NCBI GenBank assembly: GCA_001970855.1
Contig: LSSN01005961.1
Location: 1 to 21,839, forward strand
Reading direction: 5' to 3'
Origin: Smittium culicis
Lineage: Eukaryota > Kickxellomycota > Harpellomycetes > Harpellales > Legeriomycetaceae
Length of the DNA: 21,839 nt
Shown here in pieces: positions 1-10,026 of this stretch (the stretch's first letter is position 1; the number at the start of each line of letters is the position of its first letter). The translations under genes and the position numbers were made by a program. The notes beneath the pieces are model-generated. The model had not been told where the DNA came from and ran no database searches. It saw nothing but the letters and a program-made list of their open reading frames with translations.

Positions 1-183
<183 letters not shown>

Positions 184-1211
184 TATATAATACATTGTAT
201 GATAAGAGTTTTGAAAATAGGACTATATATTTTTCTTTTAGTACCATAGCCACAATATATATCTAGATAAAGTTTGAAATGACACATATTTGTCATCTAC
301 ATGTTTACATACACAGTATCATTTTCTTCAAAAGTAAATGTTTTCTAGACACGAAAGTGAAAATTTCTAGCTTTTATGCTAAGCACTTATTTTATTTTGA
401 AACTATTTATTTAAAATTTTATTAATTCAAGTTAGATATTTAGGTAAATCATTTGATACATTTTAGAAATTAATAATAGTTACTTTAACGGATATATATT
501 TCATTAAAAACAAGTAATTTAAAATCTTATTATTTTATATTTCTTGTCTATTAATGATATATCTATCTCGTACAGTATAAATAATATAGGATTTTTGATT
601 TCTGATTTACCTTATTTATTATGAACTTTCGGCTCAGCAGAATTAGTAACGAGATTAGAGAATGTTTGTGTTTCCGAGTTATAATATGAATCTTTTTTCA
701 TGGTTTAGTTTTAATAGGTCGAAATTTGATTTTATTTTTTTGGGCTTTATTGTATTTGCTTTTTTTTTAATCGTGTTTTTATTTAGTTAAGAATTTGTTT
801 GATAAAATAATAAAAAAAAGTATAATGTGAAGGAATAAATTAATAAAAATTAATAAAGGTGAAAGATTAGTAAAATTATAAGTTTTTTTCAATACTGTGC
901 GTATGGAAAAATAATGGTTAGATTGAACGGTTTTTTTTACAACTGACTGTTAGAAAATGTTTTTTAATATTAGTTTTTCACGATGAACTTTTCAAATACG
1001 CCATTTATCATTTTTTTATATTTTTCGCTTTAATTTTTTCTTCCTTATAAAATAATTAAATTTTTCTGAATGCTGATTTCTTAATGTGAATTTTTATGTT
1101 CTTTTCATATCATTTGATTGCACTTTAAATTAGCTTTTTAAAAATTATTATATCTATGTTAAATATATTTTTTTAAAGATTAAAGCATTCATTTTTTTAA
1201 GTTTTATTTTT
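184..1211. other. AT-rich intergenic DNA, no gene seen
   Basis: Very AT-rich sequence with many poly-T runs and dense stops in all frames. I see no tRNA arms, no long inverted repeats and no protein-like open frame. Confidence 0.7.
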
Positions 1212-1412
1212 GATTTTTGATTTTTGATTTTGATTTTGATTTTGATTTTGATTTTGATTTTGTTTTTGATTTTGATTTTGATTTTGATTTTGATTTTGAT
1301 TTTGATTTTGATTTTGATTTTGATTTTGATTTTGATTTTGATTTTGATTTTGATTTTGATTTTGATTTTGATTTTGATTTTGATTTTGATTTTGATTTTG
1401 ATTTTGATTTTT
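1212..1412. repeat. (GATTTT)n hexanucleotide tandem array
   Basis: Two 7-base GATTTTT units (1212-1225) are followed by 31 six-base units in exact register. Thirty are GATTTT; the seventh (1262-1267) is GTTTTT, the only substitution. The array ends in a 7-base variant at 1406-1412. The six-base period keeps every frame open, giving Phe-Asp or Ile-Leu repeats on plus and Asn-Gln repeats on minus. These are by-products of the repeat, not genes. Near-perfect homogeneity suggests recent slippage expansion. Confidence 0.95.
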
Positions 1413-2486
1413 ATATTTATTCCCTTCTATATAAGCCTTTAATGTATAATTTAATATGTACATTGTTTATCTTTGTAATTTGCGAGTACGAATATTATAT
1501 TTATTAGATCGTATTTAATTAATTCAGTTTTTTTTCTTTTCATTGTATTAATTAAGTTTATTTTCATCGTATATTGTTTATAATATGATTAGATAGTTGC
1601 AAATGAAATAGTTACAAATGAAATTCAATTATAAAGAACGTTCTTATTCTCTTTGTAAGTTAAAAAATTAATTCCCAAAACGTAATACTTTCGTAAATAT
1701 ACTCCAAACAATTAATAAATAATATAGTATAAGTATTTTATTAAAACCGAACTCCGTATTTTATGTAACTGGACAGTTTCTCTTAAATCGAAATAAGAGA
1801 AATCAATTTAAAAAATGCTAAACGTTTTTTAGTTTACGAGAAAATCGTTGTTTATTATTTATATAATCCTATTATCATAGTTTAATATAATAATAGTTAG
1901 CGAGGTATTTTCGTTTTTTAGTAAATTTATTTTTCATTTATAATATAAAAAAATACAATTTATTTAAATCACATTTGATAATTGTTAAATAAAAGAAAAT
2001 ATATACATATATAATAACTTTATCCACAATTAATATGAACTCAATACAATACTTATAATGTATTAAATTTTTATATTAATTGTGTTTTAATATTAATGAA
2101 AATCTTATTATTAAGCTTTATATTTATTATAGTCATACGTGTAATCTTTTCATAAATAAAAGTAAAATTAACCGCTATTTTTATAAAATTTTTAGTTAAA
2201 ACTCAATTTTTACAGCAAAAAAATATTAAAAAGTATTATTAGACCTGCTAAATATTTTGATGAAAGGTTTAAGCTATCAAACAAATATATTAATGGAAAT
2301 AAAATTAACAAGAAAATAAAATAAGATTAAGTAATTATTATAACTATTAACAGATAGAATAAATTGAACGTATAAAATTCAGTGCTAAGGTGCAGAGTAT
2401 AGGCGAGGTTTCATTTATAAAGCTAAAAGAAAGGGTTGAACTTACAATAAGAATTACCAACTAAAAATGAATATTTTGATCCATAT
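1413..2486. other. AT-rich intergenic DNA downstream of transporter gene
   Basis: No open frame of interest and no RNA gene recognised. The last few hundred bases must hold the 3' untranslated region and poly(A) signals of the minus-strand transporter gene ending at 2487. The AT-rich composition gives many possible AATAAA-like signals on that strand, so none can be chosen. Confidence 0.6.
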
Positions 2487-3818
2487 TTAAATCTTTCCAA
2501 TTTTAGCATTAGGTTCATACCTATTCACATACAGTCTAAAAATAACAAATAGAACGCCGTTAACAAAGTAAATGATACCTCCAGAAATGATTACAGGGAC
2601 ATAAGAAGTGCGGTGGCCCAGTTTATCGAATAGGAGGCCCATTACAGGTACACCTGCAAGAGTACTCAGACCATAAGCGAAAAACATTAGGCCATTGGCT
2701 TGTAATATGTCCTCCTTTTTGTAGTTGCTTGAAACTAGGGCTGTAATCAAAGGGAAAGCCATTGGATAAAAAAGTCCGAAGAATGAAATGAAGACCAAGT
2801 ATACTGAAAACAATCTTGTAGGGAGCCAAAGTCCAAAAATCAAAGCAGCAGAGCCAAAAGCCGAAAAAATCAACGAATTATTATTTCCCCATTTTTTTGA
2901 CATTACGTTAGCAACAATGCGACCGACTCCACCTAGTGCCGAATATATCAATACAGTATTTAAAGCTGTTGATCTCGTTTGTCCGATATCAGTTACTGTA
3001 GCTGGGAAATACAAAACAACCAGCGAGGTACCGAACTGGTTAAGGAATGCGCAAATACATACAAAAAGCGTGAATGGCCTTTTGAGGAGTCTGAAACTGA
3101 TTACTTGTCTAGATGGGTTAAATTCGCCTCGTTTTTTAAATACAAAAACACACAACATTGAAGTTATAAAGTTTAGTATTGCTAGCACGCCAAAGGTCCA
3201 ATGGATCCCCAGTGCTGGCAATGTTTTTCTCATAGTCGGCGCCAAAATAAGACCTCCAAACCCACTGCCTGATGATATAATTCCAAGACCAAGACTCTTA
3301 TGCTTGACTAGCCATAATGATGCCATTGTTATAGACAGGTTTACTAGTAATGAGGATCCGAAGCCATAAATGGCGCCTTGAGTTAAAGCTAGTTGCCAAA
3401 CAGAGCTACTCAGTGCTGCTAAAGCAAGGCCCAGACTTGAAGTCAAAGCTCCGATTAAAGTCACATACTTTATTCCGATAAGCGATACCATAGGTCCTGC
3501 AAGAAGCCCGCCCATATACAAGAAAGTAAATGATATTGTACTAATCCATGATATCGTAGCGGCAGGCTCTTTAGGAAACATCGTATTCAAATAGTATTCT
3601 TGCAATACTCCAGAAACTGTCAAATTGCCAAAAATGTTACAATATGCTAATGTGGCAGCACCGATAATTACCCAAGCTTGGACAGAATCTGGAGAAGGAA
3701 CATTATCGTTTTCGGCCTCTTTTGAATTTTTTAAATCTGAAAAATGATTTTCATTTATATCATTAAGATCGTTTTCAGGGTTATTTAGCGACTTTTCTCG
3801 ATTTACTTCGCTTTCCAT
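2487..3818 (-). CDS. MCT-type major facilitator transporter, copy A
   Basis: Predicted 443-residue membrane transporter of the monocarboxylate transporter family (MCT/SLC16-like; fungal relatives include Mch proteins and Esbp6). An acidic, Asn-rich cytosolic tail (1-43) precedes about twelve hydrophobic helices at roughly 46-68, 87-108, 115-137, 140-163, 174-196, 204-228, 248-270, 283-306, 316-335, 337-360, 370-397 and 405-428. The family's helix-5 signature is clear: K-x-K-S-L-G-L-G followed by S-x-G-x-G-x-G-G-L-x-x-x-P (172-194). The helix-1 signature is degenerate (D44-S-V-Q-A-W49 instead of DGGWGW). G299-R300 followed by KKWG lies in the loop after helix 8, as in other MFS proteins. An in-frame TAA 15 bases upstream fixes the ATG at 3818, which is preceded by AAAAAG. 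It is intronless. Copy B at 6380-7723 is its tandem paralogue. Substrate unknown: fungal relatives include a riboflavin importer and orphan proteins. Confidence 0.93.
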   Translation of the reverse strand: MESEVNREKSLNNPENDLNDINENHFSDLKNSKEAENDNVPSPDSVQAWVIIGAATLAYCNIFGNLTVSGVLQEYYLNTMFPKEPAATISWISTISFTFLYMGGLLAGPMVSLIGIKYVTLIGALTSSLGLALAALSSSVWQLALTQGAIYGFGSSLLVNLSITMASLWLVKHKSLGLGIISSGSGFGGLILAPTMRKTLPALGIHWTFGVLAILNFITSMLCVFVFKKRGEFNPSRQVISFRLLKRPFTLFVCICAFLNQFGTSLVVLYFPATVTDIGQTRSTALNTVLIYSALGGVGRIVANVMSKKWGNNNSLIFSAFGSAALIFGLWLPTRLFSVYLVFISFFGLFYPMAFPLITALVSSNYKKEDILQANGLMFFAYGLSTLAGVPVMGLLFDKLGHRTSYVPVIISGGIIYFVNGVLFVIFRLYVNRYEPNAKIGKI

Positions 3819-6379
3819 CTTTTTAATTTAATTCTGTATGTCAAATTAATCAGATTAATTTAGAAAATCTTTTATTGAAATTTGCTAAAGCAGATTTTTG
3901 AATTTATAATAGTGTATAAATAACGAAATTATTTTTTAGTTCTATTATTGAGTAGGAATTTTCACTTTTTTATCTTCTATTATAACTTTTCTTGGTATAC
4001 GATGAAATATTGGCTACTTCGTGGCAGATTCTTTAAAAGTTGGCACTCGATTTGAAGTATAATATTGATAATTTTGATCGGGAATTATTACGATCTACTA
4101 AATCGTCAATGAGCAAAACATTTGCATCTGTAAGTTAAGAAATCTTATTGATATATTTATTCAACATAAAAAGCAAGATTGTATAGTTTTTTCTAAAGCT
4201 GATAAAGCGATTGTTTATTACTAATTATTTATTATCCAATATTTCAAATCAAATTTTGAAACTTAACATTTGATGATATATAACTGATGTTAGATTTGCC
4301 CATTAGATAAATGATGCACTAGGGGTAAAATTTATGGTACCTTGATCTATATTAAATTAAGCCAATTAATTGCAATACAATCTCAATTAAAACTCTGCTT
4401 TTGATTTATTTGGGATATTATTGGTAACAGTCTTTTGTAAGCTATTAAGTAGTAAAAGTCGATAAAAGCTAATAATTAAACTTGTGTTTGAAACTTCTAA
4501 ATGTAGCTTAAAGGATAGCATTGTAAATTTTCATAGTTAATGAAAAAATTCATTTCAGTATTGGTATTTGCCAAAGAATCAAACGTAATCACTAGCGATA
4601 TCAATATACTTTGATTTATTAACCGCAAGTCCACCAAGCCCGAAGATAGTATAGAAACATGCATGAAATCTGCATTTTTAGATATATGGAGATGAACTCG
4701 AAATTAGTAAAATTTATTATAAATTACTTGTAGTCTATAAATGTCTAGTAAAACAAGCCTATATAATTATGCTCTAAGCAGTAATATGAAATATATCGTT
4801 TTTTTGGAATTTATCTTTTATATTATCATACTAAACATGCTTCAGCTAGCCCAATAGAAGATTTTACTCGCAGTTCGTACAGTAATATTTTCTACCAGGT
4901 ACTTTATAAATATAAAATTATATTAACCTTTAGTGAAGAAGCGTTAAATATTTTTTAATGAAAAAACGTAAAATAAATTGTTTGCTATTTTTTTTACCTG
5001 CTTGGTTTTAATTCGTATTTAATTTTTTTTTTTTTTGCGTTTTATAAATTTAGTTAGTGTATACAAAAACACAAGGCTAATTACACGCCTTTTTTTGTCG
5101 TAGTTTGTGTATTGTGCAGATTACCATAAACATACGTAAAATTTATCATAACTATAAAATAAATAACACAGTATTCATTAAAGTCTTAAATAGCTTGAAG
5201 CTTATTATTAGCATTTTACCTTATTCATTAAACTGATTATAAACTTTTGATATCAATAATTCGGGATGGATTTTACTGATTCCTTTTTTTTATGAACTTA
5301 ATAATAATATATATTTTTCAAAGCTATATAAATCAAATTTAAAAAAAGTACAATTAGTCGAAATCCCAAAATATAAACATAAGTAAGAAATATACTAAAA
5401 TAAAAAAAAGATTGTAAAATTCTTGATTTTAAATAGGTAGTTTTAATGTTAAAATAGTATTCAAAATATTAATCATAATTACATTTTTACAAGATTTAAT
5501 ATTCGACACCTAAATAAGCAAATAATTGGAGAAATTTTTTGATTTTTTAGGATTTAGAAACCTACTGTGCAATTTCAGCACGACATTTCAAATCTTGAAA
5601 ACCGTCATCGTTTTTTAATACTATAAAATAATGGGATTTAGCAATTATCTATACGATCTTGTAGTTAGGGCATTCAGTTTAGTAGTGAATTGTTTTTATA
5701 AATAATAAAAATAAAAATTTTTTCTAAAAATTAATTCTTTATTATTATGATATGTAGAGCCGTTAAAATTTTTATATTTTTCTTTTTAATTGAAGGCTTT
5801 TTACTTAATAATTTTAAATCTAAGGGCTTTTCTCAAGATGCTATAAAATAACTATTTGCGAAAATTATATTTTTATTATCATTATAAATAACGAACTATG
5901 AGCCCTTAGTAAGAGTTAAATCATACTTTTTTTTTTGGTTTAATAACTGGAATTGAACCTGAAAAATCCTTTGGTTTTCAATCTACTGGTGATTATTAAA
6001 CTTTCTATATAATTTTAGGGTAGAATCAAATAACAAATTAAGAGTTTTGGGATTAGGACATATATTCATTGAGTCTATCTGTACAATATATGAAAATCTT
6101 TAATGCATTCCTCGAAGGGGTAAAGTAGAGAGTGATAATATGAGTATTATGTATTGGAATTATGACATACAAGAAAATTAAAATCCATCGTCAGATGGGA
6201 TAGTAGCAGTAATAAAAATAGGTAAAGGCTAAAAATAAAAAAAATTTAAGGATTAAGAAAAATAGTATATAAAAATAAAGTTATCTGGCTTGAATTTTAG
6301 ATGGAATTTAAGAATTAAAAGAGTGTGGAAGTATCTTTTAATTAGAAATATCGGTGTGGGGAAGGAAGAAGTTTCATAA
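3819..6379. other. intergenic spacer between the two transporter copies
   Basis: The 2.56 kb between the paralogues shows no convincing gene. It must contain the promoter of copy A and the 3' region of copy B. The flanks of the two copies do not visibly align, so the duplication either covered little more than the coding sequence or the flanks have diverged. A short plus-strand frame at 4540-4695 (ATG, one internal TGA at 4612-4614) and a run ATG...TCT|GTAAGT at 4109-4135 were checked; neither is longer than expected by chance. A tRNA-sized hairpin at 5938-6001 is listed separately. Confidence 0.6.
5938..6001 (-). other. 64-nt tRNA-sized stem structure with B-box-like T-loop
   Basis: Perfect 9-bp terminal stem: GTTTAATAA at 5938-5946 pairs with TTATTAAAC at 5993-6001. 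On the minus strand the 3' half carries GGTTCAATTCC (complement of 5949-5959), close to the tRNA T-loop/B-box consensus. A loop TTGAAAA that would hold anticodon GAA is also present, but its stem does not pair and no D-arm is visible. It may be a decayed or organelle-derived tRNA, or a coincidence in AT-rich DNA. I do not call it a functional tRNA. Confidence 0.2.
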
Positions 6380-7723
6380 TTAAAGTTTGCCGATTTTAGC
6401 ATTAGGTTCGTACCTTCTGACATAAAGTCTAAAAAGAACAAACAATACACCGTTAACAAAGTACACAATACCACCTGAAATAATTACAGGGACGTAAGAA
6501 GTGCGATGGCCCAACTTATCGAATAGGAGGCCCATTACAGGCACACCAGCGAGAGTACTCAGGCCGTAAGCGAAAAACATTAGGCCATTAGCTTGTAGGA
6601 TTTCGTCTTTTTTGTAATTATTTGAGACGAGAGCTGCCATAAGAGGGAAAGCCATTGGATATAAAAGTCCGAAGAATGAAATGAAGACCAAGTATACTGA
6701 AAACAATCTTGTAGGGAGCCAAAGTCCAAAAATCAAAGCAGCAGAGCCAAAAGCTGAGAAAATCAGAGTGTTATTATTACCCCACTTTTTTGACATTATA
6801 TTTGCAACAATGCGACCAACTCCGCCTAGTGCCGAATATATCAATACAGTATTTGAGGCAGTCGATCTAGACTGACCAATATCAGTTATTGTAGCAGGAA
6901 AGTACAAAACGATCAGCGAAGTGCCAAACTGGTTAAGGAATGCGCAAATACATACAAAAAGCGTGAATGGTCTTTTGAAAAGGCTAAAACTAATTAATGT
7001 TCTAGGAGGATTAAATTCACCTCGTTTTTTAAATAGGAAAACGCAGAACATTGCAGGCACGAAGTTTATTATCGCTAGCACGCCAAAGGTCCAATGGATC
7101 CCTAGTACTGGTAATGTTTTTCTCATAGTCGGCGCCAAAATAAGACCTCCAAACCCACTGCCGGATGATACAATTCCAAGACCAAGACTCTTATGCTTAA
7201 CTAGCCATAATGATGCCATCGTCAGTGACAGATTAATCAGTAGCGATGATCCAAAGCCATAAATGACACCCTGCGTCAAAACAAGCTGCCAAATAGTGTT
7301 GCTTAGTGCAGCTAAAGCCAAGCCTAAAGTCGAAGTCAGAGCGCCTATTAAAGTCACATACTTTATACCGATAAACGACACCATAGGCCCTGCAAGCAGT
7401 CCGCCCATATACCCGAGAGTGAATGATATTGTGCTAATCCACGAAATAACTGCTGCTGGCTCGTTGGGAAACATCGTATTTAAATAGTATTCCTGTAATA
7501 TTCCAGAAACTGTCAAGTTTCCGAACACATTACCGTAAGCTAAAGTAGCAAAACCGACGATTATCCATGCTTGCAAAGAATCGGGAGGAGGAATATTTTC
7601 ATCATCATTCTCATTCTTATCTGCTATTTCTGGAAATTGATCGGTTGTAATATCGCGATGCTTAGATTCAGAGCTATTTCTTATCTCTTCAGTATTCATT
7701 TCATTCTTCAGCTTTAGTGACAT
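6380..7723 (-). CDS. MCT-type major facilitator transporter, copy B
   Basis: Predicted 447-residue paralogue of copy A at 2487-3818, on the same strand. From the helix-1 region to the C-terminus the two align without gaps, with about 47 differences in about 399 residues (hand count), mostly Ile/Val/Leu swaps inside helices. The helix-5 MCT signature and the GR...KKWG loop are unchanged. The N-terminal tail (1-47) is also acidic and hydrophilic but unrelated in sequence, so the copies may differ in sorting, turnover or regulation (inference). The ATG at 7723 sits in ACCATGT with an in-frame TAG upstream; a second Met at residue 9 is an alternative start. It is intronless and complete. As for copy A, the family is clear and the substrate is not; candidates are monocarboxylates, riboflavin or another small organic solute. 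Confidence 0.93.
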   Translation of the reverse strand: MSLKLKNEMNTEEIRNSSESKHRDITTDQFPEIADKNENDDENIPPPDSLQAWIIVGFATLAYGNVFGNLTVSGILQEYYLNTMFPNEPAAVISWISTISFTLGYMGGLLAGPMVSFIGIKYVTLIGALTSTLGLALAALSNTIWQLVLTQGVIYGFGSSLLINLSLTMASLWLVKHKSLGLGIVSSGSGFGGLILAPTMRKTLPVLGIHWTFGVLAIINFVPAMFCVFLFKKRGEFNPPRTLISFSLFKRPFTLFVCICAFLNQFGTSLIVLYFPATITDIGQSRSTASNTVLIYSALGGVGRIVANIMSKKWGNNNTLIFSAFGSAALIFGLWLPTRLFSVYLVFISFFGLLYPMAFPLMAALVSNNYKKDEILQANGLMFFAYGLSTLAGVPVMGLLFDKLGHRTSYVPVIISGGIVYFVNGVLFVLFRLYVRRYEPNAKIGKL

Positions 7724-8592
7724 GGTTAAATGTAAAAAAAACTATAATGACAAAGATTATGGGAATTATGTTGGAAGATTAGTATGACAGTATGAACAAG
7801 TTAATTACAGAATTTCAAAGATTGAGTAGAATTTTTTTAAGTTGTGGATTTTAAATTTGATATAGAATTTTGCTTTTGAATAAAAGCTTATTTTGGGGAA
7901 ATATCTTTTGTTTTCTCTGATCAGACAGTTATCTCATTTTCTTATTTGTATGCGATAAATATAGGCGGTAAAAAAACTAATATATTCGCTATCTTTTTGA
8001 GGAACGTTGTATATTAATTGTTAAAAGAAAGTAACACTTGTAGGAATATAAGGGATAATACATATATATTATTTAGATTATGTCAAGGAAGAAATATTAT
8101 AAATATCAGATAACATCACTGATTACAGCTGCTAGCTTATGGTCTAGGTTACTTTTAACATTGATTACTCACTAAGCGCTTTTTTTATCACAGGAAAGTC
8201 TAAATTATTATTTCTGCAGTCATATAAATGAATTGCAATTTTGACGCTTTGACGTATAACAATGGGTTCCTGACAATATGCTTATATGTTTTGTAAAGTG
8301 TTCACTGATATCAATTTTTCCTGGGAATAGATTCTTCCAGAGCGTCTGAATACTGCTAGTCTATAGGTGCAGCCAAAAAGAAATCAAAATTACCCGGTAC
8401 AAATTCAATTAAAAGAGTTTTAGCCACTTGCATTTACCCATTCCTCCTCCCCTTACTATTGATTCTGGCAGCAATAAAAAATCTAACAAAACACATAAAT
8501 AAATTATTTTTCTGACTAATCTATTACGCAGGTAAATCACATAATTGAACCATCATTTATTGATTTTCACATATAATTAAATAACAAACAAT
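7724..8592. other. upstream region of transporter B, no clear gene
   Basis: The first few hundred bases must contain the promoter of copy B; nothing in them can be singled out as a regulatory site. From about 8100 to 8470 the sequence is visibly less AT-rich and holds a minus-strand frame (8165-8383) of 73 codons with one internal stop. This could be an old gene or transposon fragment, but its length is near the chance level and no family is recognised. Confidence 0.5.
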
Positions 8593-8789
8593 TTAACCCT
8601 TTCCCGAGCGGTAGACTATTTTTGGCCCACCAGATATAGCCAACTGTGTTCAATTAAAATGCTTTAATTTCGAGTCTCTAAAAAATATTGGTATGTTATA
8701 GATTAACAGCAAATAATTAATTTGCTTATAAACCTTGGTCGAATCGTAAAATTGATTTTTTTAAAGAGTGTTGGACGGGAAAGGGTTAA
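8593..8789. mobile_element. piggyBac-type MITE with TTAA target-site duplication
   Basis: A 189-bp element (8597-8785) begins CCCTTTCCCG and ends with its exact inverse CGGGAAAGGG, giving 10-bp terminal inverted repeats. TTAA flanks it directly on both sides (8593-8596 and 8786-8789). TTAA duplication with termini starting CCC is the hallmark of the piggyBac superfamily. The interior is too short to encode a transposase and has no open frame, so it would be a non-autonomous miniature element mobilised by a transposase elsewhere. It is more GC-rich at the ends than its surroundings. The inverted repeats diverge after base 10, so the superfamily assignment rests on ends and target site only. 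Confidence 0.75.
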
Positions 8790-8804
8790 TTAAAAAAAAA
8801 AAAA

Positions 8805-8824
8805 ACTAAACTAAACTAAGCTAA
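8805..8824. repeat. (ACTAA)n short tandem repeat
   Basis: Three ACTAA units followed by one GCTAA unit, directly after the poly-A run that follows the MITE's right flank. It is a small microsatellite with no other feature attached. Confidence 0.8.
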
Positions 8825-8997
8825 TTATTATAAAGTAAAAACTATAGCCCAAATTTATGAGGTTATTTTTTGCACTATTTATTATTTTTTTCACCATTTT
8901 GTTACTATATTACGCCATAAAAAAAAAACTCGTTAAGATTATATGTGCGATTAGTAGCATACCAAAAAAATTAGATTGAATAATATATTCAAATTTT

Positions 8998-9014
8998 GCT
9001 CTAACCAATTGAGC
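8998..9014 (-). other. orphan tRNA D-arm / A-box-like sequence
   Basis: On the minus strand this reads GCTCAATTGGTTAGAGC, a perfect tRNA D-arm: a 4-bp GCTC/GAGC stem with A14, purine 15, G18-G19 and A21 in place, which is also a good polymerase III A-box. The rest of a tRNA is missing. The preceding bases do not form an acceptor stem with anything downstream, position 8 is not T, and no T-loop/B-box follows. A T7 run (8964-8970 region of the plus strand as A7) follows about 30 bases later. It is best read as a tRNA 5' fragment or SINE-head remnant, or chance. Confidence 0.35.
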
Positions 9015-9061
9015 TCTTCATAGGGAATACTAATATATATTTGTTTAATACATTTGGCCTC

Positions 9062-9138
9062 AAAGGTCAGACCAGCAAATCGTCTTAGTATAATAAGAAA
9101 GCAATTGATCCTTTGATTAAAGGATTATCTAGACCTTT
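9062..9138. other. 77-nt nested stem segment
   Basis: A 7-bp outer stem (AAAGGTC at 9062-9068 with GACCTTT at 9132-9138) encloses a 4-bp CTTA/TAAG hairpin and a 7-bp ATCCTTT/AAAGGAT hairpin with loop GATT. The size and outer stem recall a tRNA, but arm spacing is wrong and there is no T-arm on either strand. It may simply be AT-rich self-complementarity. Confidence 0.2.
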
Positions 9139-10026
9139 ACCGATTTCCATTGACGATTTTTATTTAATAAAATTATGCCTCTTAATATCAGAGCTAATAT
9201 ATTGTTATCTCTACTAAGTAACTGCCGGTTTTAATGATAAAATAATGCCTTGAATGAAATTAAAATTAAGCTAAGGTGTAATTATACGGAAAATTTTATA
9301 AAAAACCCTATTAATCATTAATTCAATATTTTTGATACTGTATGTTGTGATGTTTCATAATAAGTAAAACAGTATTTTAGAAAAAATCAAGACGAAAAAT
9401 TAATAATATAAGAATATTGTTATAAATTATAAATTATAAAAAAAACACGCTATTCTATCTATTTAGCATTCTCCCAATTCTAGTTATATATGTGCGAATG
9501 TGACTCGATATAGATCATCTCGATGAATAATAATATTTAATATATTTTTATAAATTTTTTTCAAATGATAAAACCCTTGTACGCAATTGGTAAATTTCGT
9601 TAGCCTACTAATATATCATACTGACAATTTCATGTAAAGTACACATATTTTTGTATTTTATTAAATATAAAAAATATATCTAAAAATCAAATCAAATCTA
9701 AAAAATTAATTACAGCAACATGCTGATTAAATAAAACTAATAACAAATAAAAAATAAAAGTATAATTAAATTAGTTCTGATTTATATTTTCATTACATTA
9801 TTCAATACACTGTAAAAAAAATTTTTCGCTGTAAATATATTAACTAATAATATCTTAATTTTTAACTACGAAATATATCGAGTTAATACAAGCCTAAATT
9901 TAAATCAGAAATTTATTATGTAACTTATTGGTGAGCAATAATCTGTATAATAACTTAAACAAGTCTGCCATGATGCGTGTGGAACTAAATCATCAAGTGG
10001 TGTAAATTCGCTTTCATAAGAAATAC

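Noticed and set aside
1197..1463. 88-residue Asn-Gln repeat frame (minus) and Phe-Asp / Ile-Leu frames (plus)
   Set aside because: They are produced entirely by the GATTTT tandem array, with no independent coding signal on either side.
2788..3369. Long plus-strand frames opposite both transporter genes (also at 6681-7487)
   Set aside because: They are antisense shadows of the transporter coding sequences, retained in both copies because the coding frame is conserved.
4109..4135. ATG followed by seven codons and a consensus GTAAGT splice donor, a possible first exon
   Set aside because: No downstream exon, branch point or acceptor with coding potential follows before the next minus-strand gene.
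4540..4695. Plus-strand frame beginning MKKFISVLVFAKES with one internal TGA, suggestive of a secreted peptide pseudogene
   Set aside because: Only 24 codons before the stop and 26 after; well within chance, and no family recognised.
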